Below are positions 32,971 through 41,835 of a stretch of DNA of 64,000 nucleotides, piece after piece; position 1 is the stretch's first letter; each line of letters opens with the position of its first letter. Location: NCBI GenBank assembly GCA_014208095.1, contig JACHMT010000001.1:2728001-2792000 (forward strand), given 5' to 3'. Source of the DNA: Actinospineispora eucalypti (GTDB taxonomy: Bacteria > Actinomycetota > Actinomycetes > Mycobacteriales > Pseudonocardiaceae). Under the pieces are notes generated by a model, which saw nothing but the letters and a program-made list of their open reading frames with translations, had not been told where the DNA came from and searched no databases. The translations under genes were made by a program, and so were the position numbers.

Positions 32971-34085
32971 ACCGTGACCGGCTGCCGGGTGGTGAGGCGG
33001 GTTTCCAGGTCGCGGACGATGGGGAGGACGTGGCGGCCGAAGTACTCGACCTCCTCGTGGTAGTGCAGGAAGCCGGCCAGAATCAGGTCCACGCCCAGGG
33101 CCTTGTACTTCACGATGCGCTCGGCGATCTGCTCGGGAGTGCCGATCAGCTGGGTGCGGAAGCCGTCGTTGTACTGCACCAGGTCCTCGAACGACGAGTC
33201 CGCCCACATGCCCTTCTGGTCGGAGGTGGACCGGCCGGCCTGGGTGACCGCGTCCCGGAAGCCCTCCACGGACGGCTTGTGCGCCTTGGCGATGATCTCC
33301 CGCAGGGTCTCCCGGGCTTCCTTCTCGGTGTCGCGGGCGATGATGAAGCCGTTCAGCCCGAAGTTCACCGAACGGCCGTGCTCGGCGGCGGACCGGTTCA
33401 CGTCGTGCAGCTGCTCGGCGGCGCCCTCGTAGTCCTTGCCGTTGCTGAAGTACCAGTCGGAGACCCGGCCGGCCATCGCCCGTGCGGCGGTCGAGTTGCC
33501 GCCCTGGAAGATCTCCGGATGCGGGCGGCCGGGCACCTCGACCGGCTTGGGCTTGAGCGAGAAGTCCCGGATCCGGTAGAAGTCACCGGGGAGCTCGAAG
33601 TTGTCCTCGGTCCAGATGCCGCGCAGCGCCCGGATGAACTCCTCGGACCGGCGGTACCGCTCGTCGTGCTCCAGCCAGGGCTCGCCCAGCGCGGTGAACT
33701 CGCCCTTGAACCAGCCGCTCACCACGTTCACCGCGAACCGGCCGTTGGACAGGTGGTCCGAGGTGGCGCCGAGCTTGGCCAGCACGCCGGGGTGCCACAG
33801 GCCGGGGTGGACCGCGGCGATCACCTTCAGCCGCTGGGTGGCCAGCAGCAGGGCCAGCGAGAAGCTGGTCGACTCGTGCTGGTACTCGGCGCCGTAGCTG
33901 GCCATGTACCGCACCTGGGAGAGCGCGTAGTCGAAGCCGTTGTTCTCGGCCAGCACGGCCAGCTCACGGTTGTAGTCGTAGCCCCAGTCGGTGCGCTGCT
34001 CGATCGTGCTGGTGACCAGGCCACCGGACACGTTGGGCACCCAGTAGGCGAACTTGATCGGGTCGGTGGACGGGTGTGCCGACAT
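32967..34085 (-). CDS. sfnG: FMNH2-dependent dimethylsulfone monooxygenase (SfnG-like)
   Basis: A 372-residue bacterial luciferase-like (LLM) monooxygenase. It opens KFAYWVPNVSGGLVTSTIEQRTDWGYDYN and contains HPGLWHPGVLAKLGATSDHLSNGR, NVVSGWFKGEF and EIFQGGNSTAARAMAGRVSDWYFSNG, which match the SfnG/SsuD branch. These enzymes release sulfite or sulfinate from organosulfur compounds during sulfur starvation. They need a flavin reductase, not seen here. A cysteine-containing leader peptide with its own promoter lies 45 bases upstream, indicating sulfur-responsive control. Confidence 0.88.
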   Translation of the reverse strand: MSAHPSTDPIKFAYWVPNVSGGLVTSTIEQRTDWGYDYNRELAVLAENNGFDYALSQVRYMASYGAEYQHESTSFSLALLLATQRLKVIAAVHPGLWHPGVLAKLGATSDHLSNGRFAVNVVSGWFKGEFTALGEPWLEHDERYRRSEEFIRALRGIWTEDNFELPGDFYRIRDFSLKPKPVEVPGRPHPEIFQGGNSTAARAMAGRVSDWYFSNGKDYEGAAEQLHDVNRSAAEHGRSVNFGLNGFIIARDTEKEARETLREIIAKAHKPSVEGFRDAVTQAGRSTSDQKGMWADSSFEDLVQYNDGFRTQLIGTPEQIAERIVKYKALGVDLILAGFLHYHEEVEYFGRHVLPIVRDLETRLTTRQPVTV

Positions 34086-34130
34086 GGCTGAACTCCCTGG
34101 CTCGAGGTACGGGTACGGGCGGGAAGGGGT

Positions 34131-34196
34131 TCAGAACCGACAGCCCTGGGAGCTGACCAGCGCGTAGTCGATGTACCGCCGCTGGGTGAGCTTCAT
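34131..34196 (-). CDS. Leader peptide upstream of sfnG
   Basis: A 21-codon frame starting MKLTQRRYIDYALVSS and ending GCRF. It fits the actinobacterial sulfur-gene leader pattern: two arginines, an aromatic or His, V/I, D, then a V-S-S stretch and a C-terminal cysteine. It lies between a good promoter (34204-34232) and sfnG. The ATG is about seven bases from the -10, so it is probably leaderless. Cysteine-containing leaderless frames act as cysteine-responsive attenuators in mycobacteria; that role is inferred here. Confidence 0.78.
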   Translation of the reverse strand: MKLTQRRYIDYALVSSQGCRF

Positions 34197-34203
34197 ATGA
34201 CCA

Positions 34204-34232
34204 AATCCATCAGAACAGTCAACTTATGTCAA
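34204..34232 (-). promoter_or_regulatory. Promoter of the sfnG leader
   Basis: On the minus strand, TTGACA (34232-34227) and TGGATT (34209-34204) are separated by 17 bases and end seven bases before the leader ATG. The region is more AT-rich than its surroundings. Confidence 0.55.
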
Positions 34233-34320
34233 TGGCCCCGTGACCCGGGCCATGGTCCGGGTTTTGCCGGATCGGCAAGTTTCCGGGCAATCGGCGGCGG
34301 GTTGAGGTGAAGTGGTCGTC

Positions 34321-34821
34321 GTGCCCGAACTTTCCGCCAAGCCCCGCCGTGACACCCGCCCCCCGAAGACCGGCCCGGGGGAGATGGACGTGCTGCTGGG
34401 GTTCCTCGACTACCTGCGCGCCTCGGTGATCGCCAAGGCCGAGGGCGTCCCGGAGCCCCAGATCCGCGCGCCCGGGGTGCCGTCCGGGACGAACCTGCTC
34501 GGCCTGGTGAAGCATCTCACCAACGTGGAACGCCACTGGTTGCTCGGCCAACGGGTCCCCGACTGGGCGGCCACCTTCCACGCGGAACCGGCGGAGAGCG
34601 TCGACGACGTTCTCCGCGCCTACCGGGAGACCAGCGCGCGGGCGAACGAGGTGCTCGCCGCCCATCCCGACCTCGCCGCCGCCGGACCGTGCCCGGGCGG
34701 GCGGCCCGGCCCGGCGCCTTCGCTGCGCTGGACCCTCACCCATCTGATCGAGGAGACCGGGCGGCACGCCGGGCACGCGGACATCCTGCGGGAGCTCATC
34801 GACGGCGCCACCGGACGCTGA
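34321..34821 (+). CDS. DinB/DUF664-family protein
   Basis: A 166-residue four-helix DinB-fold protein. The typical core is GFLDYLRASVIAKAEGVPEPQIR...LVKHLTNVERHWLLGQRVP, with HxxxxE-type metal ligands, and later LTHLIEETGRHAGHADILRE with two more histidines, a likely metal site. Homologues include thiol-dependent transferases such as bacillithiol or mycothiol S-transferases, so a thiol link is possible but unproven. GAGGTGA upstream favours the GTG at 34321 over 34312. It ends six bases from the convergent Rv1486c-like gene. Confidence 0.85.
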   Translation: MPELSAKPRRDTRPPKTGPGEMDVLLGFLDYLRASVIAKAEGVPEPQIRAPGVPSGTNLLGLVKHLTNVERHWLLGQRVPDWAATFHAEPAESVDDVLRAYRETSARANEVLAAHPDLAAAGPCPGGRPGPAPSLRWTLTHLIEETGRHAGHADILRELIDGATGR

Positions 34822-34827
34822 CCCCGG

Positions 34828-35622
34828 CTACTGCTCCAGCTGGTTGGGGGTGGCCGCGAGCACCCGGACCGCATCGGCGACGGCGGAACGGCGGGCCACC
34901 CGGACCGCCGTGGCCAGCGGGCGCAGCGCGTCGGTGCGGGCGCGCGCCTCGGACGCGGACAGCGCGCCGCCGGGGTCGTCCACCAGCGCGGCGGTCAGGA
35001 TCGCCTCCACCTCGTCGGCCTGCTGCAGCACCCGCAGGCTCTGCTTCGGCATGCCGGCCGGCCAGAGCGACCGGGGCCGGGCGCGCAGCGCCTCGGAGAT
35101 CTCCTGGCGCACCCCGGGGCGGTGCCGCGCCACGCCGAGCGCGGTGAGCGTGGACGTCGAGTGCCGGACCTGCTCGCGCAGCGCCAACTCCGCCTCACCC
35201 AGCCGCGTCGGTTCCTCCAGCGGGGCCGGCTCCAGCACCGAGTGCACCGTCCAGCGCATCAGGCTGCTGCCCAGCCGGCTCGGCACCAGCCCGTAGCCGA
35301 TCTCGGCGAACAGCACCCCTTCGCCGCTGTCCATGGCCGCCTGGCTGAACGCGCCGGGGCCGGGCAGGCCCCGGATGTCCCCGGGCGCGGCGAGCACCAG
35401 CCGTACCGGGGTGCCGGACACCGCCGCGCGGGCCCGGCGCAGCGCGGCCAGCAGGAACGGCACCGAGGTGGGGCGTTCACCGGGTCCGGGCAGGTCGATG
35501 GCGTGCGCGGTCGGGTCGTCCGCGGCGAGCACGTCGTGCGCCTCCGCCCAGGGCTCGAGCGCGTCGAGCACGTCGTCGGGCGCGGCCACGCCGGCCAGCC
35601 AGGCGGAGATCCACACGGTCAT
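34828..35622 (-). CDS. Conserved actinobacterial protein (Rv1486c-like)
   Basis: A 264-residue protein of unknown function. It has no membrane helix or recognised catalytic motif. It starts with MTVWISAWLAGVAAPDDVL and shows an alanine- and leucine-rich, mostly helical composition, with PVRLVLAAPGDIRGLPGPG and GYGLVPSR segments. Its location between the inhA/ferrochelatase block and nfeD, and its minus orientation, match M. tuberculosis Rv1486c. The ATG at 35622 is chosen; longer in-frame starts exist upstream but look non-conserved. Confidence 0.8.
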   Translation of the reverse strand: MTVWISAWLAGVAAPDDVLDALEPWAEAHDVLAADDPTAHAIDLPGPGERPTSVPFLLAALRRARAAVSGTPVRLVLAAPGDIRGLPGPGAFSQAAMDSGEGVLFAEIGYGLVPSRLGSSLMRWTVHSVLEPAPLEEPTRLGEAELALREQVRHSTSTLTALGVARHRPGVRQEISEALRARPRSLWPAGMPKQSLRVLQQADEVEAILTAALVDDPGGALSASEARARTDALRPLATAVRVARRSAVADAVRVLAATPNQLEQ

Positions 35623-35720
35623 CGTCGCGGAAGAGCAGGGCACGGCCGCCAGGTTAGTAGGGCAGTCCCCGGCGTGGCACTGCCGCCGAGTGGGTGACGT
35701 AGCGGTTACCTTCCGCTGTT

Positions 35721-36536
35721 GTGGAAAGCATTCGTGCACAGCAGTACCGCGATCCGCTGACTTCCGGGGCCCGGCGGCGCAAGGAGATCCCGACCGTGGT
35801 GGGTGAGACCGGGTTGGTGGTGGAGGACCCGGTGAGCGGCTTCTGCGGCGCGCTGGTGAGCCTGGGCAAGGACGGCGCGCTGTTGGAGGATGCCAAGGGT
35901 CGGCGGCGGGTGTTCCCGCTGCGCCCGGGCGGCTTCCTGATCGACGGCCAGCCGGTCACCGTGATCCGGCCGGCGGCCGAACCGGACAAGCCGCAACGCT
36001 CGGCCTCCGGCTCGGTTCGGGTGGAGGGGCTGCGCGCCCGGACCGCCCGGGGCGGCCGGATCTGGGTGGAGGGGCTGCACGACGCGGAGCTGGTCGAGCG
36101 GGTGTGGGGGCACGACCTGCGGGTGGAGGGCGTGGTGGTCGAGCCGCTGCACGGCATCGACGACCTGGCCGGCGCGGTCGCCGAGTTCGCCCCTTCGGCC
36201 GATCGCCGGCTGGGGGTGCTGGTGGACCACCTGGTCGCCGGGAGCAAGGAGACCCGCACCGCCGCCGGCGTGGCCGGGCCGCACGTGCTGGTCACCGGCC
36301 ATCCGTACGTGGACGTATGGCAGGCCGTGCGGCCGGCGCTGGTGAAGATCCCGGCCTGGCCCGAGGTACCGAGGGGCACCGACTGGAAGACGGGGGTCTG
36401 CGCCGCGCTGGGCTGGGGCGAGCCGGCGGACGGCGCCCGCCGGGTGCTGGGTGCGGTCCGTGATTTTCGTGATCTGGAAACCCCATTGATAACGGCTGTG
36501 GAGCGGCTCATCGATTTCGTCACGGCACCCGCCTAG
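35721..36536 (+). CDS. DUF3097-family protein
   Basis: A 271-residue protein matching the actinobacterial DUF3097 family, with VGETGLVVEDPVSGFCGALV, RRRVFPLRPGGFLIDGQPVTVIRP, RIWVEGLHDAELVERVWGHDLRVEGVVVEPLHGIDDL and HPYVDVWQAV...IPAWPEVPRGTDWK. The WVEGLHDAELVEKVWG part resembles the TOPRIM acidic core, so nucleic-acid binding is possible, but the function is not known. The GTG at 35721 lies about nine bases after TTACCT, so the mRNA may be leaderless. Confidence 0.85.
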   Translation: MESIRAQQYRDPLTSGARRRKEIPTVVGETGLVVEDPVSGFCGALVSLGKDGALLEDAKGRRRVFPLRPGGFLIDGQPVTVIRPAAEPDKPQRSASGSVRVEGLRARTARGGRIWVEGLHDAELVERVWGHDLRVEGVVVEPLHGIDDLAGAVAEFAPSADRRLGVLVDHLVAGSKETRTAAGVAGPHVLVTGHPYVDVWQAVRPALVKIPAWPEVPRGTDWKTGVCAALGWGEPADGARRVLGAVRDFRDLETPLITAVERLIDFVTAPA

Positions 36537-36554
36537 CTCTGGCAGTATCGCGAT

Positions 36555-36983
36555 ATGTCCGAGGCGCTGATCTGGCTGGTGGTGGGCATCGCGCTGCTCG
36601 GCATCGAGGTGTTCACCGGGACCTTCGTGCTGGTCATGCTGGGCGGCGGGGCGCTGGCCTCGGCGGCCGCCGCCGGTTTCCTCGGTACCCCTACGGTGGC
36701 CAACGCGGCGATCTTCGCGGTGGTCTCGGTGCTGCTGCTGGCCGGGGTGCGCCCGGCGCTGCGCCGCCGGCTGCACCCGCCGGCGCTAAACACCGGCCAC
36801 AGCCCGGTCGGCGCCACCGCGCTGGTGGTGGCCCGGGTGGACCGGGACGGTGGCCAGATCAAGATCGACGGAGAGCTGTGGTCGGCCCGCGCGCTGGAGC
36901 ACGAGCGGGTGTTCGAGCCCGGTGAGCGGGTGACCGTGCTGCAGTTGTCCGGGGTGACCGCCGTGGTGTCGCACGAAATGTAG
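36555..36983 (+). CDS. NfeD-family membrane protein
   Basis: A 142-residue short NfeD: two or three N-terminal helices (about 4-25, 30-45 and 50-68) and a C-terminal OB-fold (about 80-142; VGATALVVARVDRDGGQIKIDGELWSARA). NfeD works with SPFH (stomatin-like) proteins in membrane microdomains, and an SPFH gene follows 17 bases later, as in Rv1487-Rv1488. ATG start; TATCGCGAT just before it may be part of a leaderless promoter. Confidence 0.92.
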   Translation: MSEALIWLVVGIALLGIEVFTGTFVLVMLGGGALASAAAAGFLGTPTVANAAIFAVVSVLLLAGVRPALRRRLHPPALNTGHSPVGATALVVARVDRDGGQIKIDGELWSARALEHERVFEPGERVTVLQLSGVTAVVSHEM

Positions 36984-37000
36984 ACGTCAAAGGAGGGGCC

Positions 37001-38185
37001 GTGAGTGGGGGCGAAACGATCGTGCTGTTGGTAGTGGGGCTGATCGTCCTGTTCGTGATCATCACCGTGGTGAAGTCGGTGATGATCGTTCCGCAGGCGT
37101 CGGTGGCCATCGTGGAGCGGCTGGGCCGCTACAAGGGCACCAAGGAGGCGGGCCTGGCGTTCCTGGTGCCGTTCGTCGACAAGGTGCGCCAGCGGGTGGA
37201 CATGCGCGAGCAGGTGGTCACCTTCCCGCCGCAGTCGGTGATCACCCAGGACAACCTGACCGTGCACGTGGACACCGTCGTCTACTACAAGGTGATCGAG
37301 CCGAGGGACGCGCTGTACGGGGTGGCCAACTTCATCGACGGCGTGCAGAACGTCACCACCACGACGCTGCGCAACGTGGTCGGCGGGCTCAGCCTGGAGC
37401 AGACCCTGACCTCCCGCGAGCAGATCAACACCGCGCTGCGCGGCGAGCTGGACGACGCGACCGGTCGCTGGGGCATCCGGATCAACCGGGTGGAGATCAA
37501 GGCCATCGACCCGCCGGCGTCCATCCAGGACTCCATGGAACGGCAGATGAAGGCCGACCGGGAGAAGCGGGCGATGATCCTCACCGCCGAGGGCCAGCGG
37601 GAGTCGGCGATCCGCACCGCCGAGGGCCAGAAGCAGTCGCAGATCCTGTCCGCCGAGGGCGCCAAGCAGGCCGCCATCCTGAGCGCGGAGGCGGAGCGGC
37701 AGTCCCGCATCCTGCGCGCCCAGGGTGATCGGGCGGCCCGCTACCTGCAGGCGCAGGGCCAGGCCAAGGCCATCGAGAAGGTGTTCGCCGCGATCAAGTC
37801 CGGCCGGCCGACCCCGGAGCTGCTGGCCTACCAGTATCTGCAGACGCTGCCGCAGATGGCGCAGGGCGACGCGAACAAGGTGTGGATCGTGCCCAGCGAC
37901 TTCGGGAAGGCCCTCGAGGGGTTCACCCGGATGCTGGGTGCCCCCGGTGAGGACGGGGTTTTCCGGTTCGAGCCGAGCCAGGACGACGGCGTGCCCGCCA
38001 GCAGGCCGGAGGACGACGACGAGGCGGTGGCCGGCTGGTTCGACACCGCCACCGACCCGGAGATCGCCAAGGTGGTCGCCCAGGCCGAGGCGGAGGCCCG
38101 CAACCCGTTGCCGCCGCTCGCGGACACCGGCCGCCACGCCGCGGACGGCCCTCTCGCGCCGGGGGGCGACCAGCCGGCAAGCTGA
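37001..38185 (+). CDS. SPFH/band 7 (stomatin-like) protein
   Basis: A 394-residue protein with an N-terminal helix (about 6-27), a band 7 domain (VPQASVAIVERLGRYKGTKEAGLAFLVPFVDKV...DNLTVHVDTVVYYKV) and a long coiled region with repeated heptads (AEGQRESAIRTAEGQKQSQILSAEGAKQAA). The C-terminal about 70 residues are acidic and disordered. It scaffolds membrane microdomains together with NfeD. GTG start with AAAGGAGGGG. Confidence 0.93.
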   Translation: MSGGETIVLLVVGLIVLFVIITVVKSVMIVPQASVAIVERLGRYKGTKEAGLAFLVPFVDKVRQRVDMREQVVTFPPQSVITQDNLTVHVDTVVYYKVIEPRDALYGVANFIDGVQNVTTTTLRNVVGGLSLEQTLTSREQINTALRGELDDATGRWGIRINRVEIKAIDPPASIQDSMERQMKADREKRAMILTAEGQRESAIRTAEGQKQSQILSAEGAKQAAILSAEAERQSRILRAQGDRAARYLQAQGQAKAIEKVFAAIKSGRPTPELLAYQYLQTLPQMAQGDANKVWIVPSDFGKALEGFTRMLGAPGEDGVFRFEPSQDDGVPASRPEDDDEAVAGWFDTATDPEIAKVVAQAEAEARNPLPPLADTGRHAADGPLAPGGDQPAS

Positions 38186-38189
38186 GGGG

Positions 38190-39671
38190 ATGACGCACCC
38201 ACTCGACGCAGAGCGGCTGGCCGAGCTCCGGGACACCCTGCCGGTGCCCGACTATCCCCGCTCGCCGGAGCGGACCGGGATCGTGCACTTCGGCGTCGGC
38301 GGGTTCCACCGGGCCCACCAGGCGATGTACCTGGACCAGCTGATGTCCCGGGGCGAGGCCCTGGACTGGGGCATCTGCGGGGTCGGCGCCCTGCCCGGGG
38401 ACCGGGCCATGGCCGAGGCGCTGCGCGCCCAGGACTACCTGTACACGCTGGTGCTCAAGCACCCGGACGGCCGGCTGGAGCCCCGGGTGATCGGCTCGAT
38501 CATGGACTACCTGTTCGCCCCGGACGACCCGGAGGCGGTGGTCGCGCGGATGGTGGACGAGCGCACCCGGATCGTCTCGCTGACCGTGACCGAGGGCGGC
38601 TACCACCTGCACCCGGTCACCGGCGAGTTCGACGCCCGGGACCCGGCCATCCAGGAGGACCTGGTCCCGGGCGCGCGGCCGAACACCGTGTTCGGCATGA
38701 TCACCGAGGCACTGGCCCGCCGGCGGGCGGCCGGGCAGACCCCGTTCACGGTGCTCAGCTGCGACAACATCCAGGGCAACGGGGACGTGGCCCGGCGCAT
38801 GCTGACCGCGTTCGCCAGCGCCCGGGACGCCGAGCTGGGCGACTGGGTGGCCGCCGAGGTGTCCTTCCCGAACTGCATGGTCGACCGGATCACCCCGGTC
38901 ACCGCCGACACCGACCGGCAGACCCTGGCCGACCGGTTCGGCATCCGGGACCGCTGGCCGGTGGTGTGCGAGCCGTTCACCCAGTGGGTGCTGGAGGACC
39001 ACTTCACCGCCGGCCGCCCGCCGTTCGAGAACGTGGGCGTCCAACTGGTGGGCGACGTGACGCCGTACGAGCTGATGAAGCTGCGCCTGCTCAACGCCGG
39101 CCACCAGGTGATGTGCTATTTGGGTTACCTGGCCGGCTACCGGTACGCGCACGAGGCGGCGGCCGACCCGGCGTTCGTGGCGCTGCTGGACGGCTACTGG
39201 GAGCACGAGGGCGTGCCCACCTTGGCGCCGGTGCCCGGGGTGGACCTGGCCGAGTACTGCCGCACGCTGATCGAGCGGTTCGCCAACCCGGCCGTCGCGG
39301 ACACCCTGGCCCGGCTGTGTTTCGGCAGCTCGGACCGCATCCCCAAGTTCCTGGTGCCGGTGCTGCGGGCGCAGCTGGCGAACGGCGGGGAGTTCCGCCG
39401 CTCGGTGCTCACCGTGGCATCCTGGGCCCGCTACGCGGAGGGCGTCGACGAGGCCGGCCAGCCCATCGACGTGCAGGACCAGCTCCGCGACCAGCTCATG
39501 GCGGCGGCGGCCGAACAAGGCGTGGACGGCCTGGACTTCGTGGCCAACCGAGACCTGTTCGGCGACCTGGTGGACAACCCCGGTTTCGTGACGGAGTACC
39601 AACGCGCCCTACGTTCCCTACACGAGCAAGGCGCCGCCGCCACCGTCGCCGCCTGGACCGCATCCCCCTGA
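38190..39671 (+). CDS. Mannitol dehydrogenase-family oxidoreductase
   Basis: A 493-residue long-chain polyol dehydrogenase. It shows the NAD motif IVHFGVGGFHRAHQAMYLDQL, LTVTEGGYH, SCDNIQGNG, and the catalytic lysine region YELMKLRLLNAGHQVMCYLG. It should interconvert a sugar acid or polyol and a ketose (mannitol/fructose or fructuronate/mannonate); substrate not determined. The stop TGA at 39669-39671 is the first triplet of a 22-bp repeat array, so the repeat supplies the end of the gene. It starts four bases after the SPFH gene. Confidence 0.88.
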   Translation: MTHPLDAERLAELRDTLPVPDYPRSPERTGIVHFGVGGFHRAHQAMYLDQLMSRGEALDWGICGVGALPGDRAMAEALRAQDYLYTLVLKHPDGRLEPRVIGSIMDYLFAPDDPEAVVARMVDERTRIVSLTVTEGGYHLHPVTGEFDARDPAIQEDLVPGARPNTVFGMITEALARRRAAGQTPFTVLSCDNIQGNGDVARRMLTAFASARDAELGDWVAAEVSFPNCMVDRITPVTADTDRQTLADRFGIRDRWPVVCEPFTQWVLEDHFTAGRPPFENVGVQLVGDVTPYELMKLRLLNAGHQVMCYLGYLAGYRYAHEAAADPAFVALLDGYWEHEGVPTLAPVPGVDLAEYCRTLIERFANPAVADTLARLCFGSSDRIPKFLVPVLRAQLANGGEFRRSVLTVASWARYAEGVDEAGQPIDVQDQLRDQLMAAAAEQGVDGLDFVANRDLFGDLVDNPGFVTEYQRALRSLHEQGAAATVAAWTASP

Positions 39672-39828
39672 TTCAGTGCCTTCAGCACGGTGATTCAGTG
39701 CCTTCAGCACGGTGATTCAGTGACTTTGGCAGGGTGGTTCAGTGGCTTTGGCACGCCGGTCAGGCTGCTAAAGCCACTGAATCAGGCTGCCAAACCCACT
39801 GAATCAGGCTGCTGAAGTGACTGAATCA
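39669..39828. repeat. 22-bp repeat array, 4 forward plus 3 reverse units, copy I
   Basis: Forward units at 39669, 39691, 39713 and 39735 start TGATTCAGTG (TGGTTCAGTG in the fourth) with CTTCAGCA or CTTTGGCA cores. After a six-base gap, three units in reverse orientation run 39763-39784, 39785-39806 and 39807-39828 and end CACTGAATCA or GACTGAATCA. The whole can fold into a large hairpin between convergent genes. The first unit gives the stop of the plus gene and the second reverse unit gives the stop (TCA at 39804-39806) of the minus gene. Confidence 0.92.
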
Positions 39829-40532
39829 GGAGCGGAGGCGGGTCGGGCGGCTCGGATGGCCCACCAGCCTAGGGCGAGCATCACGGTCACCTCGGCCAGG
39901 CCCAGCAGACGTTCCATGGCGCCCAGCGGGAAAACCCGGTACCACGGCACATCGGTGAAGAACGTCTGTCCGATCGCGTAGAACAGCGGGGACAGACAGG
40001 TCAGCGCCGCCAGGGCGGTCCAGCGGGTGGCGGTGGCCGGGCCGCGCCAGCGCGGGTCACCAGCGGGACCCAACGCCCGGGCGGCCAGCACCAGGGCACC
40101 GATCGGCAGGCTGAGGAAGGCGACCAGGCTGGCCATCCGGTGGATGGTGCCGCCGATGCTCGGGCCCACCGCCCAGTTGGTCTTCTCGAAGATCACCACT
40201 ACCACCAGGGCCGCCGCCCACAGCCCGACCAGCACCGAACCCGCGCCGGCCGCCCGGGCCGCGCCGGCGCGAACCAACCCGACCAGCACCACCGCCGAGC
40301 CGGCGGCCAGGGTGAGCACGCCCAGGTTGAACAGCCAGCCGTTGCCGCCCAGCGCGTACTCGGAGATCGTCCGGGTCAGCGGGTTGACCCGGTTGGAGGG
40401 CGGCAGCACGTGCAGCGACCCGATCAGCACCAACGCGAGCGCGGTCAGGCCGGTGCCGACGGCGGCCAGGTGACGCCCGGCGGCAACGGCGGCCGGGACC
40501 GGGTCGAGTTGTCGGGCGGTCTGCACGGTCAC
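39804..40532 (-). CDS. DUF998-like multi-pass membrane protein
   Basis: A 242-residue membrane protein with about six hydrophobic helices (LTALALVLIGSLHVLPP; LGVLTLAAGSAVVLVGLV; VLVGLWAAALVVVVIFEKT; ASLVAFLSLPIGALVLAAR; FPLGAMERLLGLAEVTVMLALGWWAI). The NPLTRTISEYALG segment is typical of DUF998 proteins. Function unknown. The GTG at 40532 has GGGAG upstream and is preferred. The last seven residues (DSVTSAA) and the stop are encoded by the repeat array, so the original C-terminus was probably different. Confidence 0.78.
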   Translation of the reverse strand: MTVQTARQLDPVPAAVAAGRHLAAVGTGLTALALVLIGSLHVLPPSNRVNPLTRTISEYALGGNGWLFNLGVLTLAAGSAVVLVGLVRAGAARAAGAGSVLVGLWAAALVVVVIFEKTNWAVGPSIGGTIHRMASLVAFLSLPIGALVLAARALGPAGDPRWRGPATATRWTALAALTCLSPLFYAIGQTFFTDVPWYRVFPLGAMERLLGLAEVTVMLALGWWAIRAARPASAPDSVTSAA

Positions 40533-40665
40533 ATTCGCTCCCAGGGCTGAAGGTCTCACTTCGGCGAACGCGCCGGGAAACGGTGCTGTTCCGGCTGCCG
40601 TCTGAGAAGTGGATGAGAAATTTCTGACATCGGCGCCGGGCCGACGCTCGTGCGAGGATCGGGTC

Positions 40666-41835
40666 ATGTCTGATCTGGACCTCGCGCCACCCGCCGTCGG
40701 GTTGCCGCCCGAGACCGAGGAGCTGCGGGCCGAGGTCAGGGAGTTCCTGGCCAAGGAACGCGCGGACGGGCGGATCGTGCCGCGCTGTGACGTGTGGCTT
40801 TCCGGCTGGGACGAGCGGTTCAGCCGCGAGCTGGGCGCCCGCGGCTGGCTGGGAATGACCCTGCCGAAGGAGTACGGCGGCCACGCCCGGGGCACCCTGG
40901 ACCGCTACGTGGTCACCGAAGAGCTGCTCGCCGCCGGGGCGCCGGTCGCCGCGCACTGGATCGCCGACCGGCAGATCGGGCCGTCCCTGCTGCGCTTCGG
41001 CACCGAGTTCCAGAAGCAGCGCTACCTGCCACGCATCGCGGCCGGCGAGTGCTACTTCGGCATCGGCATGAGCGAGCCGGACTCCGGCTCCGACCTGGCC
41101 TCGGTGCGGACGAAGGCCACCCGGGTGGACGGCGGATGGCAGCTGTCCGGCACCAAGGTGTGGACCTCCGGCGCGCACCACGCGCACGCCTTCTTCGCGC
41201 TGGCCCGCAGCGCACCGGTGGAGGACGGGAACCGGCACGCGGGTCTTTCCCAGTTCATCGTGGAGCTGGACTCGCCGGGAGTGCAGATTAACCCGATCCG
41301 GCTGCTCACCGGCGCGCACCACTTCAACGAGGTGGTGCTGGACGGCGTGTTCGTGCCGGACGAGCTGGTGCTGGGCAACATCGGCGAGGGCTGGCACCAG
41401 GTGACCTCCGAGCTGGGCTTCGAGCGCAGCGGCCCGGAGCGGTTTCTGTCCACGTTCCCGCTGCTGGTCGCGCTGGTCGGCGAGCTCTCCTCGGCCGGTG
41501 ACCGGCTGGGCGACGCCGGGGCGCGCGAGGTGGGCGCACTGGTGGCCCGGGTGTGGACGCTGCGCCGGCTGTCCATCGGGATCGCCTCGCTGCTGTCCTC
41601 CGGGATGCCGGCGGACGTGCCGGCGGCGCTGGTCAAGGACCTGGGCACGCGGTACGAGAACGAGGTGATCGAGGCGGCCCGGCTGCTGGTGGACGTGCCG
41701 CCGGACCCGGGCGCCGAGGGCGGGTTCGCCCGGCTGCTGGCGGACGCGGTGCTGCACGCCCCCGGCTTCACGCTGCGCGGCGGTACCAACGAGATCCTGC
41801 GGGGCGTGGTGGCGAGGGGGCTTGGCCTGCGATGA
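40666..41835 (+). CDS. Acyl-CoA dehydrogenase, subunit 1
   Basis: A 389-residue FadE-type flavoprotein with the N-terminal helical domain, FGIGMSEPDSGSDLASVRTKA (FAD/substrate motif), WQLSGTKVWTSGAHHA and the C-terminal GFTLRGGTNEILRGVVARGLG. It is followed by a second ACAD gene with an ATGA overlap. Such pairs form alpha2beta2 enzymes in actinobacteria, often for bulky CoA esters such as steroid side chains. The ATG at 40666 is chosen; the frame extends upstream without similarity. Confidence 0.9.
   Translation: MSDLDLAPPAVGLPPETEELRAEVREFLAKERADGRIVPRCDVWLSGWDERFSRELGARGWLGMTLPKEYGGHARGTLDRYVVTEELLAAGAPVAAHWIADRQIGPSLLRFGTEFQKQRYLPRIAAGECYFGIGMSEPDSGSDLASVRTKATRVDGGWQLSGTKVWTSGAHHAHAFFALARSAPVEDGNRHAGLSQFIVELDSPGVQINPIRLLTGAHHFNEVVLDGVFVPDELVLGNIGEGWHQVTSELGFERSGPERFLSTFPLLVALVGELSSAGDRLGDAGAREVGALVARVWTLRRLSIGIASLLSSGMPADVPAALVKDLGTRYENEVIEAARLLVDVPPDPGAEGGFARLLADAVLHAPGFTLRGGTNEILRGVVARGLGLR

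Noticed and set aside
39669..39828. The 22-bp arrays read as a CRISPR array.
   Set aside because: Units are contiguous and change orientation in the middle; there are no unique spacers.
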